A stretch of DNA of 7,840 nucleotides. It comes from Bryobacterales bacterium (GTDB taxonomy: Bacteria > Acidobacteriota > Terriglobia > Bryobacterales > Bryobacteraceae). Position 1 is the first letter of the stretch. Each line of letters opens with the position of its first letter. The notes under the pieces are model-generated. The model did not search any database. It was given only the letters and a program-made list of their open reading frames with translations, and was not told the origin of the DNA. The stretch lies in assembly GCA_003132865.1 (NCBI GenBank), contig PKYZ01000437.1, positions 2,848-10,687 of the forward strand. The letters run 5' to 3'. Shown here piece by piece: positions 1 through 6,805 of this stretch. The translations under genes were made by a program, and so were the position numbers.

Positions 1-194
1 CGGGTACGCTGGGGATCTTTCTGGGCAACGGAGACGGCACGTTCCAGGCGCCGTTTTATATTGGAGCGGGGCCCAATTTCGGCGGAATTCTGGCAGAGAA
101 CCTGCACGGGCAGCCTGCCTCGGCGGGGCACCCGGACCTGGTGGCGCCGGACATTTCGGGCGGGGTCATGGTGCTGATCAACACCAGCAAATAA
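1..194 (+). CDS. FG-GAP/VCBS repeat protein, C-terminal fragment
   Basis: Partial gene entering from the left edge; the reading frame starts at base 3 and ends at TAA 192-194, giving 63 visible residues. The fragment contains the motif LGNGDGTFQAP, typical of the FG-GAP/VCBS repeats that form integrin-like seven-bladed propellers. It ends in a strand-like stretch (GVMVLINTSK) that resembles the usual close of such a repeat. In this family the loop between the two motifs is often a calcium site of DLNGDG type. Here it reads AENLHGQPASAGHPDL, so the canonical acidic loop is degenerate in the last repeat. Family members are usually secreted or surface-exposed, but the signal peptide and remaining blades lie outside the window. 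The family call is fairly sure from the motif; the function is unknown. Confidence 0.72.
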   Translation, partial: GTLGIFLGNGDGTFQAPFYIGAGPNFGGILAENLHGQPASAGHPDLVAPDISGGVMVLINTSK

Positions 195-351
195 GCCACG
201 TGTGACGCTCCCGATGACACACCGGGAACTCCCGCTAATCGATTGAAAACAAGATTCGATGACCCAGCGGTCCCCGAATTCCTTTCCGGCGCCATGCTAC
301 CGTCATCTCGATGAGGACGCCACTGAGGAAACCATGTCGCGCTGAAGCTGC

Positions 352-364
352 GGTAACCGTTACC
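352..364. repeat. 13-bp perfect palindrome GGTAACCGTTACC
   Basis: Six-base arms flank a single central C (GGTAAC-C-GTTACC). Short symmetric sites of this kind are typical operators, and the arms loosely recall GntR/LacI-type gluconate operators. It sits about 57 bp upstream of the -35 box of the MarR-GNAT promoter, so it could bind a regulator. No cognate regulator is visible, and chance occurrence cannot be excluded. Confidence 0.3.
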
Positions 365-420
365 AGACCGCCAATCACGCCCAAAAACACCCGTGAAAAT
401 TACCGATCAAACCCAAGAAA

Positions 421-449
421 TTGACAAAAGCAACTAATTGTATGATAAT
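421..449 (+). promoter_or_regulatory. sigma70-type promoter of the MarR-GNAT gene
   Basis: The -35 box is a perfect TTGACA (421-426) and the -10 box is GATAAT (444-449, five of six consensus bases), with an optimal 17-bp spacer. Transcription should begin around 455-458, immediately before the ATG at 459, so the mRNA would have almost no 5' leader. An in-frame TTG at 438-440 lies inside the spacer and would not be transcribed, which rules it out as the start. Confidence 0.72.
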
Positions 450-455
450 AGCATA
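441..455. promoter_or_regulatory. candidate operator palindrome over the -10 box
   Basis: The 15-bp sequence TATGATAATAGCATA is an imperfect palindrome in which six of seven base pairs match around the central A at 448. It covers the whole -10 element. MarR-family dimers commonly repress their own genes by binding short AT-rich palindromes over the core promoter, so autorepression by the adjacent product is a reasonable inference. Part of the symmetry may simply reflect the AT-rich -10 region. Confidence 0.4.
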
Positions 456-458
456 AAT

Positions 459-1436
459 ATGGACGACCTGGACCGCCACACCGAACAAGTCCGCCGCTTC
501 AACCGCCTCTATACCAAGGAAATCGGCGTCCTGACCGATGGACTTCTCCACAGCCCGTTTTCGCTCACCGAAGCCCGCCTCCTCTACGAAATCGCGCACT
601 TCCGCGACCCTACGGCAAATCAGCTCTGCAAACAGCTCGGCTTGGACGCCGGCTACGTCAGCCGGATCGTCGCCAGCTTTCGCGAGCGCGGCCTGGTATC
701 GCGGGATGTCGCCCAGGCAGACCGGCGGCAGCACATCCTTTCGCTCACGCCTAAGGGCCGATCGGAGTTCGCTACCCTCGACCAGCGATCCCACGAGGAA
801 ACTCGCGCCAAACTCGGGCTGCTTTCCGCCGCTGATCGGGAAGACCTGATCCAATCGCTGGAGCGCGTCGAAACCCTGCTCGGCAAGCGCACAACCGAAT
901 CCGCGCCCTTCGTTCTCCGGCCTCACCGCGCAGGCGATATGGGCTGGGTGGTTGATCGTCACGGCGTCTTGTACGCACAGGAGTACGGATGGGACAGTTC
1001 TTTCGAGGCGCTCATCGCCGAGATCGTCGCTCAATTCATCCGCAACTACGATCCCAAGCGGGAAGCCTGCTGGATCGCGGAGCGAAATGGCGACCGCGTC
1101 GGCTCGGTGTTTCTGGTTCGCAAGACCGATGAAGTTGCGCAACTTCGCCTGCTCCTGGTCGAACCTTCGACCCGGGGTCTCGGCTTGGGCCGGCACCTGG
1201 TAAAGGAGTGCGTGCGTTTCGCTGCGGAAGCCGGCTACCAAAGCATAACCCTCTGGACAAACAGTGTTCTCCACGCCGCCCGGCGAATTTATCTGGAAAC
1301 CGGCTTCCGCCTCGTCGACGAGAAGCCGCACCACAGCTTTGGTAAGGATCTGGTGGGTCAGACCTGGGAACTGGCGATCGCGAATCCACAGATTGACACA
1401 TCCAGGCGATCCGCGTATAATGACCATAGTGACTAA
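459..1436 (+). CDS. MarR-family regulator fused to GNAT N-acetyltransferase
   Basis: Predicted 325-aa two-domain cytoplasmic protein. Residues 1 to about 145 form a MarR winged helix: helix-turn-helix near 52-78 (ANQLCKQLGLDAGYVSRI) and a wing with the family's DRR signature at 88-90, followed by LTPKG. Residues from about 150 to 310 form a GNAT acetyltransferase, with the acetyl-CoA motif RGLGLG at 239-244 and a typical C-terminal part (TLWTNSVLHAARRIYLETGF). This fusion is a known type in which DNA binding and acetylation of a small molecule or protein are joined; the substrate cannot be told from sequence. I chose ATG 459 because an upstream in-frame TTG at 438 falls inside the promoter spacer. 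There is no Shine-Dalgarno sequence, in keeping with a nearly leaderless transcript. The stop codon TAA (1434-1436) ends 1 nt before the antitoxin ATG, and the last codons contain the antitoxin promoter. Long open frames on the opposite strand here are shadows of this gene. Confidence 0.9.
   Translation: MDDLDRHTEQVRRFNRLYTKEIGVLTDGLLHSPFSLTEARLLYEIAHFRDPTANQLCKQLGLDAGYVSRIVASFRERGLVSRDVAQADRRQHILSLTPKGRSEFATLDQRSHEETRAKLGLLSAADREDLIQSLERVETLLGKRTTESAPFVLRPHRAGDMGWVVDRHGVLYAQEYGWDSSFEALIAEIVAQFIRNYDPKREACWIAERNGDRVGSVFLVRKTDEVAQLRLLLVEPSTRGLGLGRHLVKECVRFAAEAGYQSITLWTNSVLHAARRIYLETGFRLVDEKPHHSFGKDLVGQTWELAIANPQIDTSRRSAYNDHSD
1393..1421 (+). promoter_or_regulatory. perfect-consensus sigma70 promoter of the toxin-antitoxin operon
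   Basis: TTGACA (1393-1398) and TATAAT (1416-1421) match the sigma70 consensus at all 12 bases with the optimal 17-bp spacer. The element lies inside the MarR-GNAT coding sequence, where it encodes the Ile-Asp-Thr and Ala-Tyr-Asn region near the C-terminus. Transcription should start around 1427-1430, roughly 8-11 nt before the antitoxin ATG at 1438. An in-frame ATG at 1420 is part of the -10 box itself, so it cannot be translated from this transcript. Strong promoters held down by the antitoxin or the complex are the rule in type II modules. Confidence 0.8.
1427..1435. promoter_or_regulatory. small palindrome at the predicted toxin-antitoxin start site
   Basis: TAGT-G-ACTA is a perfect 9-bp inverted repeat that sits on the predicted transcription start, between the -10 box and the antitoxin ATG. 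Phd/YefM antitoxins and their toxin complexes bind palindromes in this position to autorepress, so this is a candidate operator. It is short, it overlaps the stop codon of the upstream gene, and it could be chance. Confidence 0.28.
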
Positions 1437-1437
1437 C

Positions 1438-1722
1438 ATGACTACCACAAAACCGGCAGCCCCCGCCAAGCAACCCGAAGCTTGGCCCGTGGCAGCCGCC
1501 AAGGCCCGCTTGAGCGAAGTAATCGATCGGGTCCTTTCGCAAGGCCCCCAGACCATCACGCGCAACGGCCGCAAAGTAGCGGTTCTCGTCTCGGTCGAAG
1601 AGTGGGAGCGAAAGACGAAACGCAAGGGTAACCTCGCCGAGTTCTTCGCCGCATCTCCGTTGCGCAACTCGGGCCTTCGTATCGAGCGAACCAAGGATGG
1701 GCCGCGTGAGATCGATCTGTGA
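1438..1722 (+). CDS. Phd/YefM-type antitoxin
   Basis: Predicted 94-aa antitoxin for the downstream PIN toxin. Residues 16-60 carry the Phd/YefM pattern: a Trp-Pro start, the helix AAAKARLSEVIDRV, then a strand pair around QTITRNGRKVAVLVSVEEW. This N-terminal fold dimerises and binds the operator. The C-terminal part, about residues 61-94 (NLAEFFAASPLRNSG followed by an acidic/basic tail), resembles the toxin-neutralising tail of antitoxins paired with FitB-like VapC. ATG 1438 is chosen because the earlier in-frame ATG (1420) lies in the -10 box. GTG 1429 is an alternative start near the 5' end of the mRNA and would add three residues. No Shine-Dalgarno sequence is visible. The stop overlaps the toxin start in a GTGA junction, a sign of translational coupling. 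The antitoxin would block the RNase and, with it, repress the shared promoter. Confidence 0.88.
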   Translation: MTTTKPAAPAKQPEAWPVAAAKARLSEVIDRVLSQGPQTITRNGRKVAVLVSVEEWERKTKRKGNLAEFFAASPLRNSGLRIERTKDGPREIDL

Positions 1723-2153
1723 GCTTCCTGCTCGATACCAACGTGATCTCGGAATGGGTCAAACCACGGCCCGATCCGCATGTCATCGCGTGGCTGGCCG
1801 AAACCGACGAAGACCGTACATTCTTGACCGTCGTATCTTTCGCGGAGATTCGCCGGGGGATCGAACTGCTTCCCGATGGACGCCGCCGCGACCGATTGGC
1901 GGTGTGGCTGGCCGAGGAATTGTCAACCCGCTTTGAAGGGCGCATCCTGCCCATCGATCGACGCATCGCGGAAACCTGGGGTGTCCTGACGGCCCGCGGT
2001 AGGCGGGCCGGCGTGACGCTCGGCTCCATCGACGCCTTCTTCGCCGCCACGGCGGAAGCTCATGGCCTCACGCTGGTCACCCGCAACATCAAGGATTTCG
2101 CGTCCCTGGGAATACCCCTATTCGATCCCTGGCAGCCATCGCCACCGATTTGA
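1719..2153 (+). CDS. vapC: PIN-domain ribonuclease toxin, VapC/FitB-like
   Basis: Predicted 144-aa PIN-domain toxin, a normal length for the family. The acidic metal-binding residues expected of an active PIN nuclease are present: D6 in [11 protein letters not shown]43 in [10 protein letters not shown]105 in [10 protein letters not shown] and D126 in TRNIKDF. VapC-type toxins are Mg2+-dependent endoribonucleases that cut tRNA or rRNA and stop translation when the antitoxin is lost; the RNA target here is unknown. The start is GTG 1719, overlapping the antitoxin TGA by 4 nt, so translation is probably coupled and the antitoxin is made first. The NIKDF ending and the Phd/YefM-type partner point to the FitB-like branch. 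The gene looks intact with all catalytic acids. Its TGA stop (2151-2153) lies within the -35 box of the next gene's promoter, so readthrough from the toxin-antitoxin promoter into metK is possible. Confidence 0.92.
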   Translation: MSFLLDTNVISEWVKPRPDPHVIAWLAETDEDRTFLTVVSFAEIRRGIELLPDGRRRDRLAVWLAEELSTRFEGRILPIDRRIAETWGVLTARGRRAGVTLGSIDAFFAATAEAHGLTLVTRNIKDFASLGIPLFDPWQPSPPI

Positions 2154-2178
2154 CGTACCCCTCGCACTCCGCTACACT
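2150..2178 (+). promoter_or_regulatory. candidate sigma70 promoter of metK
   Basis: TTGACG (2150-2155, five of six consensus bases) and TACACT (2173-2178, four of six) are separated by exactly 17 bp. The -35 box includes the vapC TGA stop codon. Initiation near 2185 would give a leader of about 60 nt before metK. That leader has an A-run (about 2216-2222) but no fold I recognise as a SAM riboswitch. Confidence 0.6.
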
Positions 2179-2245
2179 AAATCGTCAGTTCTTTTTCAGC
2201 GTTATCCAGCTAACCAAAAAAACAGGACTTCTTCCAACGAACGGG

Positions 2246-3409
2246 ATGGGCATGCAGCGACAAATTTTTACATCGGAATCCGTAACAGAAGGGCATCCGG
2301 ACAAGATCGCCGACCAGATTTCGGACGCGGTATTGGATGCCGTCATGGCGCAAGATCCGCTAGGCCGCGTGGCTTGCGAAGTGCTGGTCACTACCGGCAT
2401 CTGCGTGGTCGCCGGCGAGATCACCACCACCTGCTACGTAGATGTGCCGCGGGTGGTCCGGCGGACCATCGAGCACATCGGATACGTCGATGCGCTTTGG
2501 GGCTTCGACTGTAATACTTGCGGCGTGCTGAACGCCATCCAGTCGCAGTCGCCGGACATCGCCATGGGCGTGGATACGGGCGGTGCCGGCGATCAGGGTA
2601 TGATGTTCGGCTTTGCCTGCAACGAAACCGACGAGCTCATGCCGCTGCCCATCATGCTGGCCCACAAACTGGTGCGGCAGCTTTCCGAAGTGCGGCGCGC
2701 GGGTATTCTGGACTTCCTGCGCCCGGACGGCAAGAGCCAGGTGAGCGTGGAGTATGTCGACGGCGCGCCCAAGCGCATCGACGCGGTGGTGGTCTCCACG
2801 CAGCACGGCGAGTCGGTCTCCATCGAGACTCTGCGGGCCGAAGTCAAGAAGCACATCATCGACCCCGTTGTTCCGCCCGACATGGTGGATTCGGGCACCC
2901 ACTATCACATCAATCCCACCGGGCGCTTCGTGATCGGCGGGCCGCATGGCGACACCGGGCTCACCGGCCGCAAGATCATCGTGGATACCTACGGCGGCAT
3001 GGGGCGGCACGGCGGCGGCGCTTTCTCCGGCAAGGATCCCACCAAGGTGGATCGCTCGGCGTGCTACATGGCCCGTTATATCGCCAAGAATGTCGTGGCG
3101 GCCGGCTTGGCCAGCCGTTGCGAAGTGCAACTGGCCTACGCCATCGGCGTGGCCGAACCGGTCTCCGTAATGGCCAACACCTTCGGTACCGGCATCGTTC
3201 CGGAAGACAAGATCACCGCGCTCATTCGCGCGCATTTCCCGCTCACCCCGCGGGGCATCATCGATCACCTGAAGCTGCGGCGGCCCATCTACCGCACCAC
3301 CGCGGCATTCGGCCATTTCGGCCGCACCGAAGAGACTTTCACCTGGGAAGCTACCGACAAGATGGAAGCGTTGCGCGAAGAAGCCGTGGCACACGCCGCA
3401 GTCCGCTAG
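2246..3409 (+). CDS. metK: S-adenosylmethionine synthetase
   Basis: Predicted 387-aa methionine adenosyltransferase, close to the usual 380-400 aa. It makes S-adenosylmethionine from methionine and ATP in the cytoplasm as a Mg2+/K+-dependent tetramer. The N-terminus carries [13 protein letters not shown], with the substrate-binding GHPDK at 16-20. The GGAGDQG loop is at 112-118, and the phosphate-binding [16 protein letters not shown] is at 257-272. The order and completeness of the three MetK domains indicate an intact enzyme. The open frame reaches back to a TTG at 2150, but that codon is the -35 box of the promoter, so a later start is needed. ATG 2246 and ATG 2252 are both possible. The second gives [10 protein letters not shown], matching the short lead before the LF/IF of known MetK, and both have only weak G-rich Shine-Dalgarno sequences. 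ahcY follows after 54 nt in the same direction, so the two probably share transcripts. Confidence 0.96.
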   Translation: MGMQRQIFTSESVTEGHPDKIADQISDAVLDAVMAQDPLGRVACEVLVTTGICVVAGEITTTCYVDVPRVVRRTIEHIGYVDALWGFDCNTCGVLNAIQSQSPDIAMGVDTGGAGDQGMMFGFACNETDELMPLPIMLAHKLVRQLSEVRRAGILDFLRPDGKSQVSVEYVDGAPKRIDAVVVSTQHGESVSIETLRAEVKKHIIDPVVPPDMVDSGTHYHINPTGRFVIGGPHGDTGLTGRKIIVDTYGGMGRHGGGAFSGKDPTKVDRSACYMARYIAKNVVAAGLASRCEVQLAYAIGVAEPVSVMANTFGTGIVPEDKITALIRAHFPLTPRGIIDHLKLRRPIYRTTAAFGHFGRTEETFTWEATDKMEALREEAVAHAAVR

Positions 3410-4744
<1,335 letters not shown>

Positions 4745-4785
4745 GCAAGGACACATTACCTGGCCGCGAATGGCACTCCGCCGGC

Positions 4786-4818
4786 GCCGCGCGTGAAGCT
4801 GTAAGGCACACGCGCGGC
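4786..4818. terminator. GC-rich hairpin between convergent genes, candidate bidirectional terminator
   Basis: GCCGCGCGTG (4786-4795) pairs perfectly with CACGCGCGGC (4809-4818) over a 13-nt loop, a 10-bp stem of mostly G-C pairs. It stands 42 nt after the ahcY stop and 42 nt before the end of the oppositely oriented NHL gene, where a shared terminator is expected. No T-tract follows on either strand, so it is not a classic intrinsic terminator. It could instead stabilise 3' ends or assist factor-dependent termination. Confidence 0.5.
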
Positions 4819-4859
4819 TCGTTGAATCTCGCCTCCCTGAAATCCCATTGCGTCGAAGC

Positions 4860-6554
4860 CTATGGCGCCACTGCCGGGGAGGTGCCAACGGCCGGCGAAG
4901 AGGTCTGATAGGTCGAGGTGTTGCCCGATTTCTGTATAAATACCTCCGCCGAACCCAGGCAGGCAGGGGCCACGCCCGGGCCTCCGGTTGGGTTATTCGG
5001 CGTGATCTGGGGAACGAACTCCTCGTGGCCCGACTTGGTGTACGGGTTGGTATTGAAACTCAGCGAAGCCATGGTGCCGGGACTCAGATTCACCTGTTGC
5101 GTGGGCCCGACCTGCTTGCCGTTCTTATTCGCAAAACTCAGCAGGGCCACGCATGGGCTGTCAGGCGGCGCTGCCGCGTTGATCTGCATGCTCTGGCCGA
5201 GAACCACGCCTTGCGGCACGAATGACGGGGGACCCGTGATACTGGACGCCGGTGGAACGGGAATTCCCGGATAGAACACGGAACCGACTCCGTTGCTGGT
5301 GTTAAACACTTCCACGCTCCCCTGCAGGCTTCCCAACGGGGTGCCGGGCAGCGCAGTCGCCACGGGCTGCAGCTCTATGCGTCCGGAGGATATCAGCTCG
5401 CTCGCAGCCAAATCGAGGAAAGCCGTCTGGCCTGGATTCAGGCTCACCATCTGGCTCGGACCCACCATCACGCCCGCGCTGTTCTGGAATCCCAGTTGGG
5501 CCTGAACCGGAACGCCCGGCGGCACTTTCACCGGTCCCTCGATCACGGTGATCCGTATGGTCTGGGTGGGATCTAGCCCGACAGGGGTATAGAGCAAATA
5601 AGGCGGCAAGTAAGGCGGGCTGCCCGTTGGGCCTCCCATCGTGATGAAGCCCGGCGGCGCGGGCGGGAGTCCGGTGGATCCGAATGTGCCCACCAAGCCG
5701 CCAGTGGAAGAGAAATACCTGGTAAACGCGGGGTCGCCCGCCACGCAAATTTCCGTATCCGGACCGAATGCAAAGTCGGCTTGTCCTGCATTAGAATAGG
5801 GAACGGAAAAGGAGACCGGGGCGCCGGTGCTCCCGTTATACTCGAAAATGCTATAATAAGTGCCATTGGTATTTGGGATGGTCAGGCTAAAGTCCACATA
5901 GAGGTTCCCATTAGGACCGAAGTGAAGGCCCCATGGGAACGCGCCGGTATCTGGAAAGGCAGGGACAAATACGCTCTTAAAGGCCACGGTGCCGCCGGCC
6001 GTGCTGAATTGCAGTACACTACGCGAGCCCAAGTCCGACACATAAAGGTAGCCATCGGGACCGAACGTCAAATCAAACGGGTAGCAGGCCACGCCACTAG
6101 GGTTGTAGCAAACGTATGTACCCAAGGGCAAACCGGTGGGATCGAAAACCCGGATAAAGCCGGAATTATCGGCCATGTAAAGGGCGCCCCCGGCAACGAA
6201 CGTAATGCCGAAGGGATATGCATTACCGCCGATGGGATGAACAAACGTTCCGATCAACGCTCCCGTCGCGGGGTTGAAGTACAGCACCTGCTTGTTGACG
6301 CCATCGGCTACATACAAATTCCCGTCGATCCCAAAGGCCAGTCCGTTCGACGACGCCAAACCGCCGCTGAAGGTTAGCTTGTAGGCCCCGGTATATTGGC
6401 TGTACGACCATACCTGGCTGGCGTAGGGGCCGCCCGCGCCATTGCTGACGAAGATGTCGCCCCGTGCCGCCGGCAGCCACAGACAAGACATAAGCACGAC
6501 CAGCGCGGCCGGCATGGCCCACGTTTCGCGAGCACGTAAATACGATTTATACAT
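4860..6554 (-). CDS. secreted NHL-repeat beta-propeller protein with duplicated C-terminal module
   Basis: Predicted 564-aa exported protein. A basic start (MYKSYLRARE) and hydrophobic stretch (about 14-30) form a signal peptide cut near AARG-D32/33. C24 in LMSC is a poor lipobox, so a lipoprotein is less likely. Residues 33-291 hold about six NHL-like blades, each with a GLAFGIDGNLYVAD-style strand pair; examples start near 70, 113, 158, 207 and 258, the last being degenerate. Such propellers bind ligands or proteins; no catalytic site is recognisable. After a Pro/Gly linker (292-330), residues about 331-430 and 445-545 are two related beta-rich modules sharing GP(S/T)Q-V-L-PG and a GS-EVF ending. 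The tail (about 546-564) is Ser/Thr/Pro-rich. No PEP-CTERM or LPXTG sorting signal is seen. ATG 6554 is chosen over an in-frame upstream ATG because a strong GGAGGAG Shine-Dalgarno lies 6 nt before it and the signal peptide then starts correctly. The gene converges on ahcY and diverges from the membrane regulator. Confidence 0.87.
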   Translation of the reverse strand: MYKSYLRARETWAMPAALVVLMSCLWLPAARGDIFVSNGAGGPYASQVWSYSQYTGAYKLTFSGGLASSNGLAFGIDGNLYVADGVNKQVLYFNPATGALIGTFVHPIGGNAYPFGITFVAGGALYMADNSGFIRVFDPTGLPLGTYVCYNPSGVACYPFDLTFGPDGYLYVSDLGSRSVLQFSTAGGTVAFKSVFVPAFPDTGAFPWGLHFGPNGNLYVDFSLTIPNTNGTYYSIFEYNGSTGAPVSFSVPYSNAGQADFAFGPDTEICVAGDPAFTRYFSSTGGLVGTFGSTGLPPAPPGFITMGGPTGSPPYLPPYLLYTPVGLDPTQTIRITVIEGPVKVPPGVPVQAQLGFQNSAGVMVGPSQMVSLNPGQTAFLDLAASELISSGRIELQPVATALPGTPLGSLQGSVEVFNTSNGVGSVFYPGIPVPPASSITGPPSFVPQGVVLGQSMQINAAAPPDSPCVALLSFANKNGKQVGPTQQVNLSPGTMASLSFNTNPYTKSGHEEFVPQITPNNPTGGPGVAPACLGSAEVFIQKSGNTSTYQTSSPAVGTSPAVAP

Positions 6555-6560
6555 GGTGGT

Positions 6561-6567
6561 CTCCTCC
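6561..6567 (-). promoter_or_regulatory. ribosome binding site of the NHL gene
   Basis: On the minus strand GGAGGAG stands 6 nt upstream of the ATG at 6554-6552. It is the strongest Shine-Dalgarno in the window and decides between this start and the in-frame ATG 36 nt upstream at 6590, which has none. Confidence 0.75.
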
Positions 6568-6659
6568 AGGGCAGAAGGGACACGTCCCAAGCGCCCGCCA
6601 ATCCACGCTCATGCCGGGCAGCCCGTGTTTCCCTCTGAATTCGCCTCCTCTGGTCTGGC

Positions 6660-6689
6660 AGGTTACACGGACTATGGCGTCCCTGTCAA
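6660..6689 (-). promoter_or_regulatory. candidate promoter of the NHL gene
   Basis: On the minus strand a perfect TTGACA (6689-6684) is followed, after 18 bp, by a weak TAACCT (6665-6660). Transcription would start about 100 nt before the NHL ATG. The -35 match is exact, but the -10 matches only three of six consensus bases, so this is tentative. Confidence 0.35.
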
Positions 6690-6752
6690 ATGATCTTTTC
6701 CTTACTGCCATATGACCCGATAAACTTTCTGAATCCAAGAGGCTAGAGAGAG

Positions 6753-6781
6753 TTGTGACGCGGATTCCGGCGTGCTAGACT
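6753..6781 (+). promoter_or_regulatory. candidate promoter of the membrane regulator gene
   Basis: TTGTGA (6753-6758) and TAGACT (6776-6781), each matching four of six consensus bases, are spaced by 17 bp. Initiation near 6788 gives a leader of about 18 nt that contains the AGGGG ribosome binding sequence. The position and spacing fit, but the boxes are moderate. Confidence 0.45.
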
Positions 6782-6805
6782 TGCCACGATAGGGGTGCAG
6801 TGCCG

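Larger units (their letters stand above)
195..458. other. intergenic gap before the MarR-GNAT gene
   Basis: No convincing gene is seen in these 264 bases on either strand. The last 90 bases or so are richer in A and T than the flanks and carry the MarR-GNAT promoter. Two short inverted repeats are present: TCATC-TC-GATGA at 303-314 and GGTAAC-C-GTTACC at 352-364. I see no intrinsic terminator with a T-tract after the FG-GAP gene. The best stem (209-213 with 223-227) is only 5 bp and has no T run. Confidence 0.6.

Noticed and set aside
209..227. Terminator after the FG-GAP gene
   Set aside because: The stem is only 5 bp (TCCCG/CGGGA) with a 9-nt loop and no T-tract.
375..1781. 468-codon open frame on the minus strand opposite MarR-GNAT and the antitoxin
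   Set aside because: The opposite strand encodes recognisable MarR, GNAT and Phd domains. The antisense translation has no recognisable motif and runs across two real genes, as expected of a GC-rich codon shadow.
2179..2245. SAM riboswitch in the metK leader
   Set aside because: The predicted leader is only about 60 nt, and I see no paired helices or conserved core of SAM-I, SAM-II or related classes. A covariance-model search would settle it.
2360..3394. 344-codon minus-strand and 326-codon plus-strand frames over metK
   Set aside because: Both overlap an intact metK and show low-complexity, His/Arg/Gly-rich translations without motifs.
6547..6612. 21-codon minus-strand frame containing CPFC that overlaps the NHL start
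   Set aside because: The two-cysteine motif is suggestive, but there is no ribosome binding site for its ATG, and the NHL Shine-Dalgarno lies inside it. Most likely chance.
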